64,000 bases of DNA, from positions 806,001 through 870,000 of the forward strand of contig MOWL01000002.1 in NCBI GenBank assembly GCA_002110485.1, given 5' to 3'. The position numbers and the translations under genes are program-made. How positions within the stretch are numbered: the stretch's first letter is position 1; each line of letters opens with the position of its first letter. Origin of the DNA: Emergomyces orientalis (taxonomy: Eukaryota; Ascomycota; Eurotiomycetes; Onygenales; Ajellomycetaceae). The notes under the pieces are model-generated. The model was given only the letters and a program-made list of their open reading frames with translations. It was not told where the DNA came from and did not search any database. Of the stretch, positions 22,159-35,110 are shown one piece after another.

Positions 22159-25100
22159 TTTGATTCGTCTGCTGCGGAATGAAGAGCAGAGAAGGGGAGA
22201 TAGCTTTCAATATAAGTTTGGCTTAAAAGTAAGTAAGAACGGAGAACGGAGGAGAGGTCAACGCTCGATACTCTATGTGTATAAAGGAGGAAACAAGTAG
22301 AAAAGCTGACGAGTATGCAGCATACAAGAAACAACGCAGAAAACACGGGCTGGCTGTAGATATGCTCAGGAAGACAGAGATAGTTGGCAAAAGTGAGAAC
22401 GAAAGTGAATTGGAAGAAATGAATGTCAATGAATGTCGCGGTATGGTATATCAAAAATCAAAAAAAAAAAAAAAAAGAAGATATGAACACGCTGCACGAA
22501 TGCAAGATGCAGCAAAACCCACCGAAACAAACGCTGTGAAGCCGGATGAGCAGGAATAAAAACAGCAGAAACTAAATAGAAGTTTGGACCAACGAGAACC
22601 GAGGTAGCAGCAAAAAAAGAGGAATAATTCCCAATTACAATGGAAGATTGATATTGAGGAGGATATCCACGCTGAAGATTTTTAACCAGAACTGCTTATT
22701 GAGTGTATCTCGAACTATAAGCCTGCCGGGGGGATATGGGCAGGATAAGGTCTGGTGTCAGAGACCATGTAGCAAATAATAATAACATTCGGAGAACGAG
22801 CGGGATGGGACGCTCTGAGGTCGCCGTCTACTTTGACAGCCAGTGCTGTCTGCGTGGGCTGGTTGCTTGGGCTGCTTCTCCCAGGGTTTTTCCCTGATGT
22901 GGGATGTCTTGGTGCGCCACTCCGCTAAACATCCCGGCTACCGATTCGAGGGCAAGGGTGAGGAGTGATGGATCTGTTCTTAGCCCAACTTAAGCCAATT
23001 TTGCTGTTGTTCCCTCAATCCCTCGGCGACAGCTTCCATGGAACGTTGCAGATCTATGCTGCTGATTGGCGTTGTGTGAGCCCTTCGGCTCCAGAAGGCT
23101 CCAAAGAGCTCCAGGGCTGGGCTAAACGGGGCTTCATTCTTTGCGCTAGGGAATTTCGACAGCTGCATCCGAGCGTCGGTGTTAACCAGCCACCACAACA
23201 GCCGGGAATGGGCGGTTTGGCTGATTCTTGTGGGTCAGCTTGAGAAGCTGAGATGTTTTCGTTCTTCTTTTCTTCATGGACAGCTGTCACCGCTTGGCAC
23301 TGATACGATTCATACACGAGGCTGCTAGCACCAGATCCAATTGAGCTTCATCGCGTACGATCTCCCTTCCATCGAATTGAGGCGCAGAACAAGAGGTACA
23401 GACACAGACACAACCACAGCAGGGTTAATTCAACAACAGGCTCAAAGTATTCTAAAAAGAATAGTTGTCTACTGGATCGATTTTTGTTAACGACCAATTG
23501 GCTGGGGAAATATCTACGTATGCAGCCAAAAAATAATATTAAAAGAATCACAAAAAGAAGGGTCAGATCCCTTATTCCACCTGCTGATCTCTAGTCTGTT
23601 TGTGTCTGTTTCGGTTATTATTTTTTATTTACCTATCATCCTCAAATGCTTGGGTAAAAAACGGTGCCGTTTCCAAGGTTCCTGTTCCAGAGGTTTCTCA
23701 CTCTCAAAGAACCAGAGAAACTTCCCAGTTTTCCAGTTTATTCTGCTGGCGGTGTTCCAAGTTTGCTATTAGTACTAACTAACTAATAAATAATAAACTC
23801 TTAACTGACAGGGTATAAATAAACCTCTCCATTTTACCTACCATTGGCCGAGCCCGGCTGGTCATGATTCATGAATGTTGCCACTTTTCCCTTCATCTCA
23901 GTAGGTAGTTAAGAGCATCCACACGAGGAGAATTTCCTAGACATCCAAGGCCATTTTGGACAATTCGCGAGAAGCCCACCTAGAAGGGAGTGGGTATGAC
24001 AGAAGTTATTCGCCCTCAGCCAAAAAATCCAGATTCTTTAGCCAGAAAAAAAAGAAGCAGAAGGAGGAGGAGGGAGACGTCATATCAACCACCTGACCAA
24101 GTCAAAGGCTGGAATGCTTGGTATTATTGCTGTGTGGCAAATCATGGACACGTTATCAGCATCTGTGTGCGTCTTTCGAAACAGTCTACTCCGTACTGAA
24201 TGGATGCAACTTCGAGACATATCCACGCGTCCATACATATGAATGGCTATTGTTTGTTAGCATCGTTTGGGGTTTCGGAATGCATCAATGTCTCGCAGAT
24301 TGTGAGGTGGTCAACTTCATGCACCCCAACCTATTTATAGCTTTGGGGGATCAGTTGCTTCTCCAAGGTATATCGTTTATCGTTTCTGGTTGGACGAGAT
24401 TATAAGTTGTTTTGGATGACGGAACACCGAAATCTGCAAGCCACATTTTTTCGCAACCCTTGTCAACTTTGACAAACCGCATGGCCGTGCCATATTTCCA
24501 TTAATGGTGATCCATGGTAAAACTAAGCATTTTCCCAATTGCTTTTTAACATGCCTCGGAAACTGCCATCCATGCCAGCTCGTCAAAGCCAACAAACGCG
24601 TTAAAAATGATTTAAAACTCTCCAAGCAGATATGCCATAACGGTTTTCACCGCGATCTTGGCCACCCACGACCTTGATCACTTTGTACCACTGCACTATT
24701 TTACTATGTAGAATGAGAAGCTAGTTACCTTATTGTGTTTGTCTTGTTTCTTTTAGAGGTACCCTCCCATCCTAATTTAGTGCAGTGGTACAAGGTGATC
24801 AAGTTCGTGGTGAAATACCTTATGGCCTCAAAATAAGATAATCCTGGATATTGAGCAAAGTGGGAAAAGTAGAAAACTGTGTTCAGGATGGGATTCGATA
24901 AGAATCCGTATCTCTGGAGATATAAGTGAAATGCCCCTCATGCTCCGCTTTTTCCAAACCGATATCCCATAGACCGCATCCACATCTTACCCTTCGCGTG
25001 AAAGTCCGGATATGCCGGCTCACGAGTTACCGACCTACTGTTCTTGCCGCTGACAAATTTCCATACCTAAAATTGGAAAGGAGAGAAGAAGAAAAAATCA

Positions 25101-25895
25101 GTGCCTTGTTGTTAGTTTAGGGAGACAGGTGTTCATCTGGTGATGCAATGAATGGGCTTTCTAGCTTATATGGAACTTGGCCGCTGTGTATCATAGGTGG
25201 CTCCTTGTCAACCGCAGATGCTGGCTGCTGTGCGGTCAAAAGAAATTTCCTTGAAAGGCCCTGTTGTGCCTGCCCCCAAGGGATTGGAATTTTTTTATTT
25301 TTTTTATTGAACTGGCGGTGCTTTGGCACACACACTTAAGGCGATTTGACTACGCGCTTTCAAGAAGCGGGATTAAGGCCCCTCGTCTGTGTCTGACACC
25401 ATACATACCTAGATTGGTAGCAAGGATAGCCCTGATCAGCACATGTGATGCACGTTTCAGTCGTGCGCTGAGCTGAAAACAAGTGAGTGGATGAATGTGT
25501 ACTATGGATTTCGGTATTTATGGGCGTCGAAGGTCTCTGCTCAGAATGTGTTAGTTCACAGTCATTATACGACTTGCTGGCCCCTAAATAGAACTTCTGG
25601 TTTCACCGAGAGAGGGGATTTGGAGCTGTCCCCCACCGCTTCCTTGGATTCGAGAATAGTTCTTAGGTTCAGATATTGACATAGATGATGTGCGTATCAA
25701 TAATATTTAAAGGGACGGGAAATCAAAAGGCAAATGAGAACTTTTAAAATCCATTTAACAATGGCTTCAATGTTCGTTTCGTTTATATCTACATACACAC
25801 CCATGCCTGTAAAATGCTGACTATATACGTCTGAAGTGCGGGGTATTGATGTCTATGCAGTTGTTACCTGCGAAAGCTCTTCACCAAATTCTATT
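22159..25895. other. Large intergenic region
   Basis: About 3.7 kb with no supported gene. It contains an A-rich homopolymer near 22460-22478, Ser/Lys-type low complexity near 24045-24070, and a MITE-like inverted-repeat element at 24634-24826 (listed). Open frames of 60-95 codons occur on both strands with no motif. Confidence 0.5.
24634..24826. mobile_element. MITE-like inverted-repeat element, about 193 bp
   Basis: Long imperfect terminal inverted repeats. Left arm 24666-24695 pairs with the reverse complement of 24781-24810 at 28 of 30 positions. Pairing continues outward (GCCATAA at 24634-24640 against TTATGGC at 24820-24826, and TTTCACC on both arms), with one 16-nt insertion in the left arm. 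It continues inward for about 8 nt at lower identity. The central spacer is about 75 nt, AT-rich and non-coding. I could not identify a clear target-site duplication. It may be a non-autonomous DNA transposon copy or a large RNA hairpin source. Confidence 0.65.
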
Positions 25896-28189
25896 CTACA
25901 ACTTAGCTGTTGTTGAAGGGCAAGCGCAAAAAGCTTGTCTGTTGCCCGGACCTTTCCCGTCCCCATGCAATTGAGAACGGTTAAAGGCCTGATTGGACGG
26001 AGGGACATCGAGAGCGGGGTTTTTCTCGAAGAAGCCGTCCGGCTTTAGCATGATACTAATCTTTTCAACAGGCATGATGGGGAAGTCCTCAGGCCGTGGG
26101 TTGTGTGTGAGGCCGAATGCTGTGGTTTATCAGGTTCGTTAGTTAGCCATACTCAGACCTCTTTTTCTATTGATAGGGGGTTAGAGGAACCAGTAAGTTG
26201 TAAATCCCCGCCACGAGCAATCGCGAACGAAAGTTGGGAGTGACTCACTATGCCATAATACCACGTCGGTATTTTCAACATTATCATTCCTTCCTGTCCA
26301 TTCTTCGACGCCAGAACTCTTCTTGCTTTGATTCGTGAACTCGCCAGCGGCATAAAGCTCTCCATCTTGGTGCTTGGTCACCCAAATCGGTTTGGTCGCG
26401 AACTGTGCGCGTCTCCGATTGAAGCTCCGCGGGCTCATCAACATCATCTGGCTAGCAAGGGTTTGCAGTTTGTAGGCAATTGGCTTGCGGGAGATTGGGT
26501 TGATGACGTTGTCGTTGCGAATTTTGAAGACGCGATGCTTCTCCACGTTGGTATCGGCCGTCCCAGAAGTTTTCAACACAGTTGTTTCTGCTACATATCC
26601 CACCCCATATGGGTTAGAGACAGGGTCATCGGGCATTGGAACACTGTCCTGATATATCACGGTGTTATCATGTCCGTCAATGGATGGGTCAATGCGCATT
26701 GAGAATATATGTTGATGGAATGCGGCCATGACTCCAGGCCCAACATTGGTGGCCCAGGGGACGGTGGCACCATCCGCATTGCTAATTGGCATGGTGGAAA
26801 GAATACCGGTTGCGCGGACTTCCAGCTCGATGCCTCCTGCTTGATCGAAATTCCAAGCAAAAATATATTCGTAGTTGGACACGGTGCAAATCATCTGCAC
26901 GACAAGTTGCCTGTTTCTGACAATGGTGGCTTCCGCGGTGCGATAATTGGTATGTTTGTGCTGAAGCCCAGCGTCCTGCTCATGCAGACAGACTACGTTT
27001 TCGAGGGGGACCGGGTTCCCTTTGGAATCGGTTCGACAACCGTCGAAGTATTTTATATGGCCCAGGCAGTCGCAGCCTAGAGATAATTTGTTGGCAGTAA
27101 CCCCAAAGCCGATGTCACCGGCATCGAACGCTTGTTTGCGGTGGTATGGGGCTCGTGGGTCTTGAAAGGGGTGAAAATTAATGAGGCATATTTTATCAGT
27201 TTCGATGATTTGGAATTTAACATACCGCCATATGGAACTGTCATTTCGCTTACTGATAGCCGATAAAAGACGTTGCGTTTATCATATGTGATACCGTAGA
27301 GTATCAGGCCTTCCCGGTAATTGAAGCCAATTCTGAAATCCCACTTTTGCCAGTGGACTGCATTGCCGTTTACGGAGAAAGAAGCGCCCTCTGGTTGTTG
27401 CACGATGTACGGTTTAAGATCTGTTCTCAGTGGCTCATTCAGCAGGTCGTGGGCATATTCAATCGCCTGGACCGGTTTCCATGGACTAGTTTGGGTGGTT
27501 GAATTGTCCGTCCCACTTGGGAGGTAGTCCATGCGCACGAGTTCATGAGTGAGACCATCGAAAACTGGAGAAAAGCGTAGCGGCAAGGAATAATGGTTTG
27601 CCTGTGGATGATCTGTGTCTGCCATGTACATGTAACACTGGAACAGCCTCCTTGTCTCTTTTTCATCGTCGCAGCCGTAGATCCAGGGGTCATTGAGAAC
27701 GGTGACGCCAGGTGGAAGTTTCAGCTTTTCAATTTCGGCGAGGACTGCTGGGTGTTTGAGGCAGAGTTGCTCAATTTCTATTATCTCATCGACATCACCA
27801 GGCCCCTATGGGAGTTGTTCAGAATCAATTGAACTCGCCAGAAAACAAAGAAGATTGGTCTCATATAACGTAGTTGTGAAGCATACCTGTACCCCTTTGG
27901 GCAATTCCTTCACCGTAACCACCACCCTCGCGTCTAGGTTAACAAGAGCCTTCAAGAAGGCTTTGGTATCAAGTCTGTGAAATAAAGACTGAATAATACG
28001 AGCTGGTTTAACGGGAATAGGAGTGCCCAGTCTCTCTGCTTCAAGATACGGGACAACATCTCTCTTGATGGGCTCTTGAACTTCAATCACCTTGAACCGA
28101 AGAGATACCCCAGGAAACGATGCCTGGAGAATTTTTGCCGCAAGACTGACCTCACCTGGGCGGATAGGGTCAAACGGATGAGAAGACAT
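25896..28189 (-). CDS. Copper amine oxidase (topaquinone), probably peroxisomal
   Basis: Oxidatively deaminates primary amines to aldehyde, ammonia and H2O2. Four exons, 27887-28189, 27226-27805, 26249-27160 and 25896-26119, give exactly 672 residues, the usual length. It starts MSSHPFDPIRPGEV. Key features are the catalytic-base region KQAFDAGDIGFG, the cofactor motif SNYEY with topaquinone precursor Tyr391, Cu-ligand HxH (FHQHIF, His443/His445), GYVAETTVL, and LWHTFGLTHNPRPEDFPIMP with a further His. The C-terminus is the tripeptide AKL, a peroxisomal targeting signal type 1, which fits H2O2 production in peroxisomes. Upstream are five HGATAR motifs (see the 28190-28480 entry), which suggests nitrogen-repressible expression. 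The next gene, an ABC-B transporter, is divergent. Confidence 0.95.
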
Positions 28190-28480
28190 TGTGTTTCGGA
28201 AGATAGATGAAGCGAAAACTCGTGGGATATACCCCCAGAGCCGTAGTTATTGCTATCTAAATGCTTCTCGGGGTGGGTGGACAGAAAACAATTCACAGTG
28301 TACCCATCTCAGAAAGCAGAGGGGAAAGAGCTGATATATACACTGTGCTTGGCCCACGCTTGATTGTATACTAACTGAACTCCCCGCCTCGTGTGCTGCC
28401 ACATATGAGGAGAAACTAAACTGAACATTCGGTTTATCTGGCATCGCCGGCTATCAAACCCATTACTGCGCCGATAGTAT
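28190..28480. promoter_or_regulatory. Amine oxidase promoter with cluster of GATA-factor motifs
   Basis: Five HGATAR matches: AGATAG 28201-28206 and CGATAG 28472-28477 on the plus strand, and reverse-strand matches at 28253-28258, 28434-28439 and 28451-28456. At equal base frequencies about 0.8 would be expected in this span. HGATAR is the recognition sequence of AreA/NIT2-type regulators; occupancy is inference. Confidence 0.45.
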
Positions 28481-30003
28481 GTAGATCCCCATAGGAGGTT
28501 TTATACCGACAGACCCCGTGGAGTCTAGCCGAGCTTTTGTCGGCAAGGATGGCGGGAGACCAACACGAGCGAGCAAATCGGGTCGAGTGGAGCAGAGATG
28601 GACCGATTCCCCGCATTGTTCATGTGTATTTCGTCCTTGTAGAAGTTTTTGGTGGGGTGGTTTTTCGAAGGCGGCAAAACAGAGAATACATTCGCAATAG
28701 CTGGAAGCTTTAGAGTTCCCCCCATATAGGACTGTGTGTTGCTGGATTTACGTATTTAAAAAGGCATTCCTGATCGTTATCGAAATGACAACAAGGTAGT
28801 TCACGCCCCACGAGGTTAAAGCTGCACTGAGATTGTGCGGGTGAACTAAATAGAATACATAAAATGTCAGGTCTTCATAAATTAATGGTATCTTGTATTC
28901 CAAACTTGATATTGAGAAGGGAGGCTTGTTTTAGGTATCTTAGAATTTGGCTTCATGAAATGGAACTGGGATATTTCAATGTCGCCCCTTAATGTGCACG
29001 CAATCGAGGCAGTTATGAAAAGACTCTGGGGTTTTCCACAAGCATTTCAAAGTTTTCTTTTCACTGCAAAAGCCAGAAGAACTACTCCACCCTCAAACAT
29101 TTTTTGACCATCGGTGTTGTGCACATGGGTGTTTGTTATGACTTGTTTATGAAAACATGATCAAACTGTTTGTAAATATGGTTTGTTAAGCATAACATGT
29201 GGGAGTCAATAAAATATTTATCTCAAGTATACCTAGCCCAGTTCATAAATTTGAGAACAAAAGGAACAAATTCAAACCTGAATGAAATGACGTTTTGGTT
29301 TTGCATGGGCGTTTGATGGTCTGGTCCGTCTTGGAGGTTTTCCAAGACAAGGGATAGGTTGAACATGGTTTCGATTTCCGCTGCTTGGAACCTTCGCTCA
29401 CCAAGTTAGTTAATGGAGCCAGCATAGCTAGCTCAGCTAGCTCGGGGATCAACATGGGCTGACACACACGGGAAATCGACCTAGCAAAGAAAGTCAAGTT
29501 GAGTCCTGCCAATACGCGTATTTTGGCGATTGAAATAATGCCGAATGTGCAGCAATTGACTGGCTCGATTTTCGAGCTTGTCCACTCTGCAAACCAAAAT
29601 TTTGTCATCATAGAGATCATTTTCGAAACGGCCGCATCGCATCGGCGAGCAAATGGGGAGTGCAATCGGCCCAGGACAAGAGATTCCAGAACCTCGTAAC
29701 AGGGAATTTCCGGTGGTTTTTCAGGCAGCACTCAAATATCTTAAATGAGGAGGAAAATAGGGGAAAATAATGCACATGACATTCGGGAGACCCCATCCCG
29801 TTGGCGCTGAAGCAAATCTCACTGGTCAAGGGCTAGGACACGAACCAGGCCCGCGCTACTTCACGGTTAGGCTGCCAATTAATATCAAAGTTGCTCAACT
29901 CCCTTTCGCGATTAAACACACCCTCCTCTGCGTGAGCTTGACAGGCGACTCTGGCGGTGTTTGATGTTTGCTGGGCCAATAAACAAAACATTCTGCCACC
30001 GCG
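28481..30003. other. Intergenic region upstream of the ABC-B transporter
   Basis: About 1.5 kb. A minus-strand frame of 162 codons (29243-29731) and an opposing 66-codon frame overlap; neither shows a motif I recognise. It may contain an old gene remnant, but I cannot support one. The ABC-B promoter must lie at the right end. Confidence 0.4.
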
Positions 30004-33000
30004 ATGGAAAACAGCCAGGTTGAAGCTGAAAAACAGCAGCCTGAGCCGGAACAAAAGCCTCCATTCAAGAATTTCTGGGTATGGTGCACCAACAATTCTG
30101 GGCATTGGGTCAACGAATTTTATGATACCTTTGGAGAGTGAGATAGGTTGACTGACAATTTCGTTTTTACAAAAGAGGATCTTAGGTCATGGAACCCTCC
30201 TCGACAAGGTTTTGATGGGAATTGCTGCATTGGGTGCTGCAGGAGCAGGAACAGTACGCCATTTACCCTACAGCAATATATTGCATGAAATACTAACCGT
30301 CATTTAGGCCTTGCCTTTGATGAACATTGTATTCGGTCAATACTCCTGAAACTGAGAGATTTACACGTCAATGATATTAGCTGATACCTGTTTACTGTTC
30401 AGGCAATGTTGTCAGCGAATTCAATGGATATTTCATCCCTGGTTCAGGGGTCACCAAGGAGCAGTTTCTCGGCAGCGTGAATCAGAGTGTGTAGGTATTC
30501 ATCTGTTTTTTGCTTTCCATACCACAGGAGACCACCTATCAAAATGAGAAGGGGATCTTCTAGAATATATGGCCTGACTAACGCACCCTAGACTATATAT
30601 TGTATACCTCTTTATCGGCAAGTTTCTGCTCGGTTACATTTCAATGGTAAGCGCACCTAGTCCGCAAACCAGACTACAAAATAAAATTAATAGCGTCAAG
30701 TTTTCTCTGCGCATGACGGGAATTAGAATCTCTGCCCGGCTTCGTCTATCGTATCTCCAAGCCCTTTTCAACCAGCCCATTAGTGTCTTTGATACGCTCC
30801 CCCCTGGAAGACCAACAAATACAATTACCACCTCCTCAAACACGATACAAGCAGGTATATCGGATAAATTGTCTACACTTGTTCAATCGTTGGCCCTACT
30901 TATAGGCGCTTACGCCGTCGCGTTCCGCTATTCCTGGTCTTTGACATTGGTTTCGAGTGCTTCCATGTTGTTTATATCATTAGTATATGGTATCCTTGTA
31001 CCGATGTATATCAAACAGCAAAAGAAGGTTGAACAAGCAGATGAAAAGGCTTCGTCAATTGCAGGAGAAGCCCTCGGATCAATTCGCACCATTATCTCTT
31101 GTTGTGCAGAAGGTCGACTTGCGGCTCGATATGCAGAATGGGTTTCGGAAGCACGAAAGCGAGGAATGCGGCTGGCACCGCAGGTCGGTGGGCAGATCGC
31201 TCCGGCAAATTTCGCCATGTATGCCAGCTTTGCGTTAACGTTCTGGTTCGGTGTCAGGCAATTTGCATCGGGTAATATACCTGATGTAGGCCCAGTTATT
31301 ACGTGCGTCCTTCCCAGTTTCAATATTCTGCTGCTATTTGCTTGCCTGGCATATCTGATGCAATATATCCTGCAATAGGGTCATCTTTTCAGTTCTCATA
31401 GTGGTATCGACCCTATCATTTATTGCAACCCCTATCATCGCGGTATCCAAGGCGGTAAGCGCGTCGACTTATTTTTTCGAAATGATCGATGCGCCAAAGC
31501 CTAAAACGTCAGGATTGAAGGACCAAGATGTTTCTACTATGGATATTCGCTTCGAGGACGTGAATTTTTCGTATCCCAGCCGCCCAGATGTGAAGATTGT
31601 CAACAATTTGACGCTTGATATTCCAACTGGAAAATTAACTGCCCTTGTTGGGCCTTCTGGGTGCGGGAAAAGCACGATTGTCGCGCTGCTGGAGCGCTGG
31701 TATCAAATTAGGACCCAGTATGAGGACGACACTCTACCGACCAGCAATCCTCCACAAAGGGATGGCTCTCAAAACGAGGAAGTGCACGCGGCAGAAACAA
31801 CCCCAAATAGTGGGTCGATCAAAATAGGGCCTCACGACCTTTATGACCTGGATCTTAAGTGGTGGAGATCTCAAATCGGGTTGGTGCAACAGGAGCCGTT
31901 TACGTTTAACACGACCATCTACCAAAACGTTGCCTACGGTTTAGTGGGGTCAAAGTGGGAAAACGAATCCGAAGACGTGAAAAGGGAACTTGTCAAGGAA
32001 GCTTGTCGAGAAGCATTTGCTTCAGAGTACATTGAAAGATTGCCATTGGTGGGTTTTTGCTTTATCCCGTCTGCTCCAATATGTTCTTACGGTATGGGAA
32101 TTTTAGGGATATGATACTATGGTTGGCGAGAATGGTTTGAAACTCAGCGGCGGCCAACGCCAGAGACTTGCAATCGCTCGCAGTATAATTAAAAGGCCAC
32201 CAATTCTTATCCTGGATGAAGCCACAAGTTCAATAGATGTTCGAGGAGAACGCATTGTTCAAGAAGCGCTTGACCGTGTATCAAAAAATCGCACGACAAT
32301 AACCATCGCCCATAGATTATCGACGATAAAAAAGGCAGATAATATCATCGTGTTGAAGGGAGGGGAAAGCATTGAACAGGGAACTCATGATGAGCTGCTT
32401 CAGTTTGAGGGGTTGTACCACTCGTTGGTCAAAAACCAACGCCTCGAGATGGGAGACCAGGATCCTGAAATACAAGGCGAGACCAACCCAAAAAGCCAAT
32501 TAGATGATATGCAGAACCTCCTGAAAGAGGCTTCAAGAGCGGACACTGGTGGTGGCCCCGACCAAGCCCCTGAGTCAACATATAAAACAAGATCCCTGAT
32601 TAACTCAGTTGGGTTATTCCTCTGGGAACAGAGAAAGTTCTGGTATCTTGATGTTAGCATTATCATTGCTGCCGCTGGATGTGGATGTAAGAGACACTTG
32701 CACATTAATCATATTGGAAGGTATGATTGTTCTTGTGAACAATAATTGACAATTTATTTCCTAGCCGCCTACGCCATCCAAAGTTATATATTTGCACAAC
32801 TCACGTCCGTTTTCCAGTTGAGAGGCCCTGCGCTCATTGATCGAAGCGAATTCTGGTCCCTTATGTTCTTCATACTTGCCCTTTGCGTTGGCTTTTTTTA
32901 CTTCATACTGGGCTTCGCGTCGACTAGTTTGTCTGCGGTAAGGATGCAATTTGACTGCTGGGCCGGTTTACTGCTAATCATTGTTAGAATATTTGCGGAA

Positions 33001-35110
33001 TATATCGGCAACAATACTTTGAGCACATCATTACGAAGCCAATACATTTTTTCGACGAGGAAGGAAACTCGACAGGCTCATTAGCAGCTCGACTTTCCAC
33101 CGACCCGACGCAGCTTCAAGAACTCGTCGGTCACCAGATGGCATTCCCTCTTATTTCCGTATTTAATATTATTGGATGCGTTTCGGTAGCTTTTGCCTTC
33201 GGCTGGAAATTGACATTAGTCGCACTATTTTCCGCTTTTCCACTAATTATTCTAGCAATGTTTATTCGGGTCAGATATGAGGTACAATTCGAGAAAATGA
33301 ATGCTGCTGTATTCGAAAGCAGTTCACAGTTTGCGTCGGAAGCTATTTCAGCATTTCGCACAGTTACTTCTCTCACTCTCGAGGATACTATTACCACCCG
33401 TTACTCTGATCTTTTACAAGACCATGTAAACAAGGCTTTTCTAAAAGCAAGGTTTGCAACGCTGATCTTCGCTGCCTCGGATAGCATAGAACTTCCCTGC
33501 ATGGCATTGTGTTTCTGGTAAGTGGCCTTGACTGTATGACCTCAAGAAACCGATGGCTAACGACCATGTTTAGGTATGGAGCGCAGTTATTGAGCACGTA
33601 CGAGTACGATGTTCTCAGCTTCATGATCATTTATATCTCTGTGGTCCTGGTAAGTACACATTCCGTGCTGAAGCATTAATGTTAATGTAACCAACATAAC
33701 TAACATGGCGCGTGCAGGGTGGCCAAGCGGCTGGGCAATTTGGGAGCTTGACGCCAAGTGAGCCTGAAGAACCTTAATTTTGCATTCCTTGATTATATTT
33801 CTAATTGTACGATACAAACAGATATTGCGCAAGCCACTGGAGCTGCCAATCGAATATTAAGCGTCAGACCCTCTGAAAATGGCAATGATGGTGAAAAGAA
33901 GACAGTTGGTCGCTTTGAGGGGGGCGCTCAGATCGATTTCAAGTCTGTCAATTTTAAGTATCCAACACGGGATGTTACCGTATTCAAGAATCTCAGTTTC
34001 ACGGTGCGTATACCCGCCTTTACACTATTTTCTAGATATAGGAAGATGTAAGTTAATAATATACAGATCGAGAAGGGCCAATTTGCTGCATTGGTTGGAC
34101 CATCTGGTACGTTTTATGCCTATGACACCTCAATGGATCAGTGATGCTCACGTGTAGAAGGATGCGGCAAGTCAACCGTTATCGGATTGCTTGAGAAGTA
34201 TGTGCCTTTTAATCTAATGTAACCCCCAATCCTTCGTCTCCATGGACCCAGTCTAATTTCCTCTTGTTCTACAGGTTTTACGAGTACCAAAACGGTACCA
34301 TCACCATCGATGGAAACGATCTTCACACCCTCGACGTGTCCTCATATCGACAATCAGTTTCCTTAGTATCTCAAGAACCGGCATTATACCAAGGTAAACA
34401 GTCCTTCTCCTGAACGTCACCAGGAACGGAACTCTAATAACAAATGTATAAAGGATCCGTGAAGGACAACGTGCTGCTCGGCGTGGATCCCACTTCGTTC
34501 ACCGATGAAGATATCGAAAAAGCATGTAAAGATGCGAACATTCACGACTTCATCGTCTCGCTCCCAGAAGGTCAGCAGCAGGCACCTACATTACATCCCC
34601 TTCTCCAAACAGGATGCTAACACCATGTACCCGATATATGTAGGTTACAACACCGACGTCGGCCTCCGTGGTTTAGCAATGAGCGGTGGCCAAAAACAGC
34701 GCATATGTATCGCACGAGCGCTCATCCGCAACCCCAGCATCCTGTTGCTAGACGAAGCGACTTCTAGTCTCGACTCGGAATCAGAAAAGCATGTACAGCA
34801 AGCCATAGAAAGGACTGCTAAGGGGAGGACAGTAGTTGTTGTTGCGCATCGGTTGGCTACTATTCAAAATGCAGATGTCATTTTCGTCTTTGGCGAGGGC
34901 GGTATTCAGGAAGTCGGGACTCATTCCAATTTGCTGAAGCGGAGGGGTACTTATTATCAGATGGTATGTATATTTTTTATATATATTTTTTTTTCGTTTT
35001 GATTTCTGTAATTATACTGTTCACAACCCATTCATTTTTAGAACAGGGTGGATGGCCTGCTAACTATTGGGAACGAAAAACAGTGCGAGTCTCAAGCGCT
35101 TGATCGCTAG
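30004..35110 (+). CDS. ABC-B (MDR/P-glycoprotein type) full transporter
   Basis: Full-length plasma-membrane exporter of roughly 1,300 residues with TMD-NBD-TMD-NBD order, split by about 15 introns. Start ATG at 30004 (MENSQVEAEKQQPEPEQKPP), stop TAG 35108-35110. TMD1 markers are LLDKVLMGIAALGAAGAG, MTGIRISARLRLSYLQALF and GEALGSIRTIISCCAE. NBD1 has Walker A GPSGCGKST, signature LSGGQRQRLAIAR, Walker B ILILDEATSSID and H-loop IAHRLST. TMD2 includes HFFDEEGNSTGSLAARLSTD. NBD2 has Walker A split by an intron (GPS/GCGKST), LVSQEPALYQGSV, AMSGGQKQRICIAR, LLLDEATSSLD and VVAHRLAT. Both ATP sites therefore look canonical. NBD1 carries about 35 acidic/polar inserted residues directly after the Walker A helix (RTQYEDDTLPTSN...). 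No frameshift: breaks between open frames all fall at plausible introns. Substrate unknown; multidrug export is the family expectation. Confidence 0.93.

Noticed and set aside
29243..29731. 162-codon minus-strand open frame in the ABC-B upstream region
   Set aside because: No recognisable domain, overlapped by an opposing frame, and composition looks non-coding; cannot be distinguished from chance or an eroded remnant.
30004..35110. Apparent frameshifts in the ABC-B gene
   Set aside because: Each break between frames is bridged by a plausible GT-AG intron and the joined protein matches the family without gaps, so the gene is intact.
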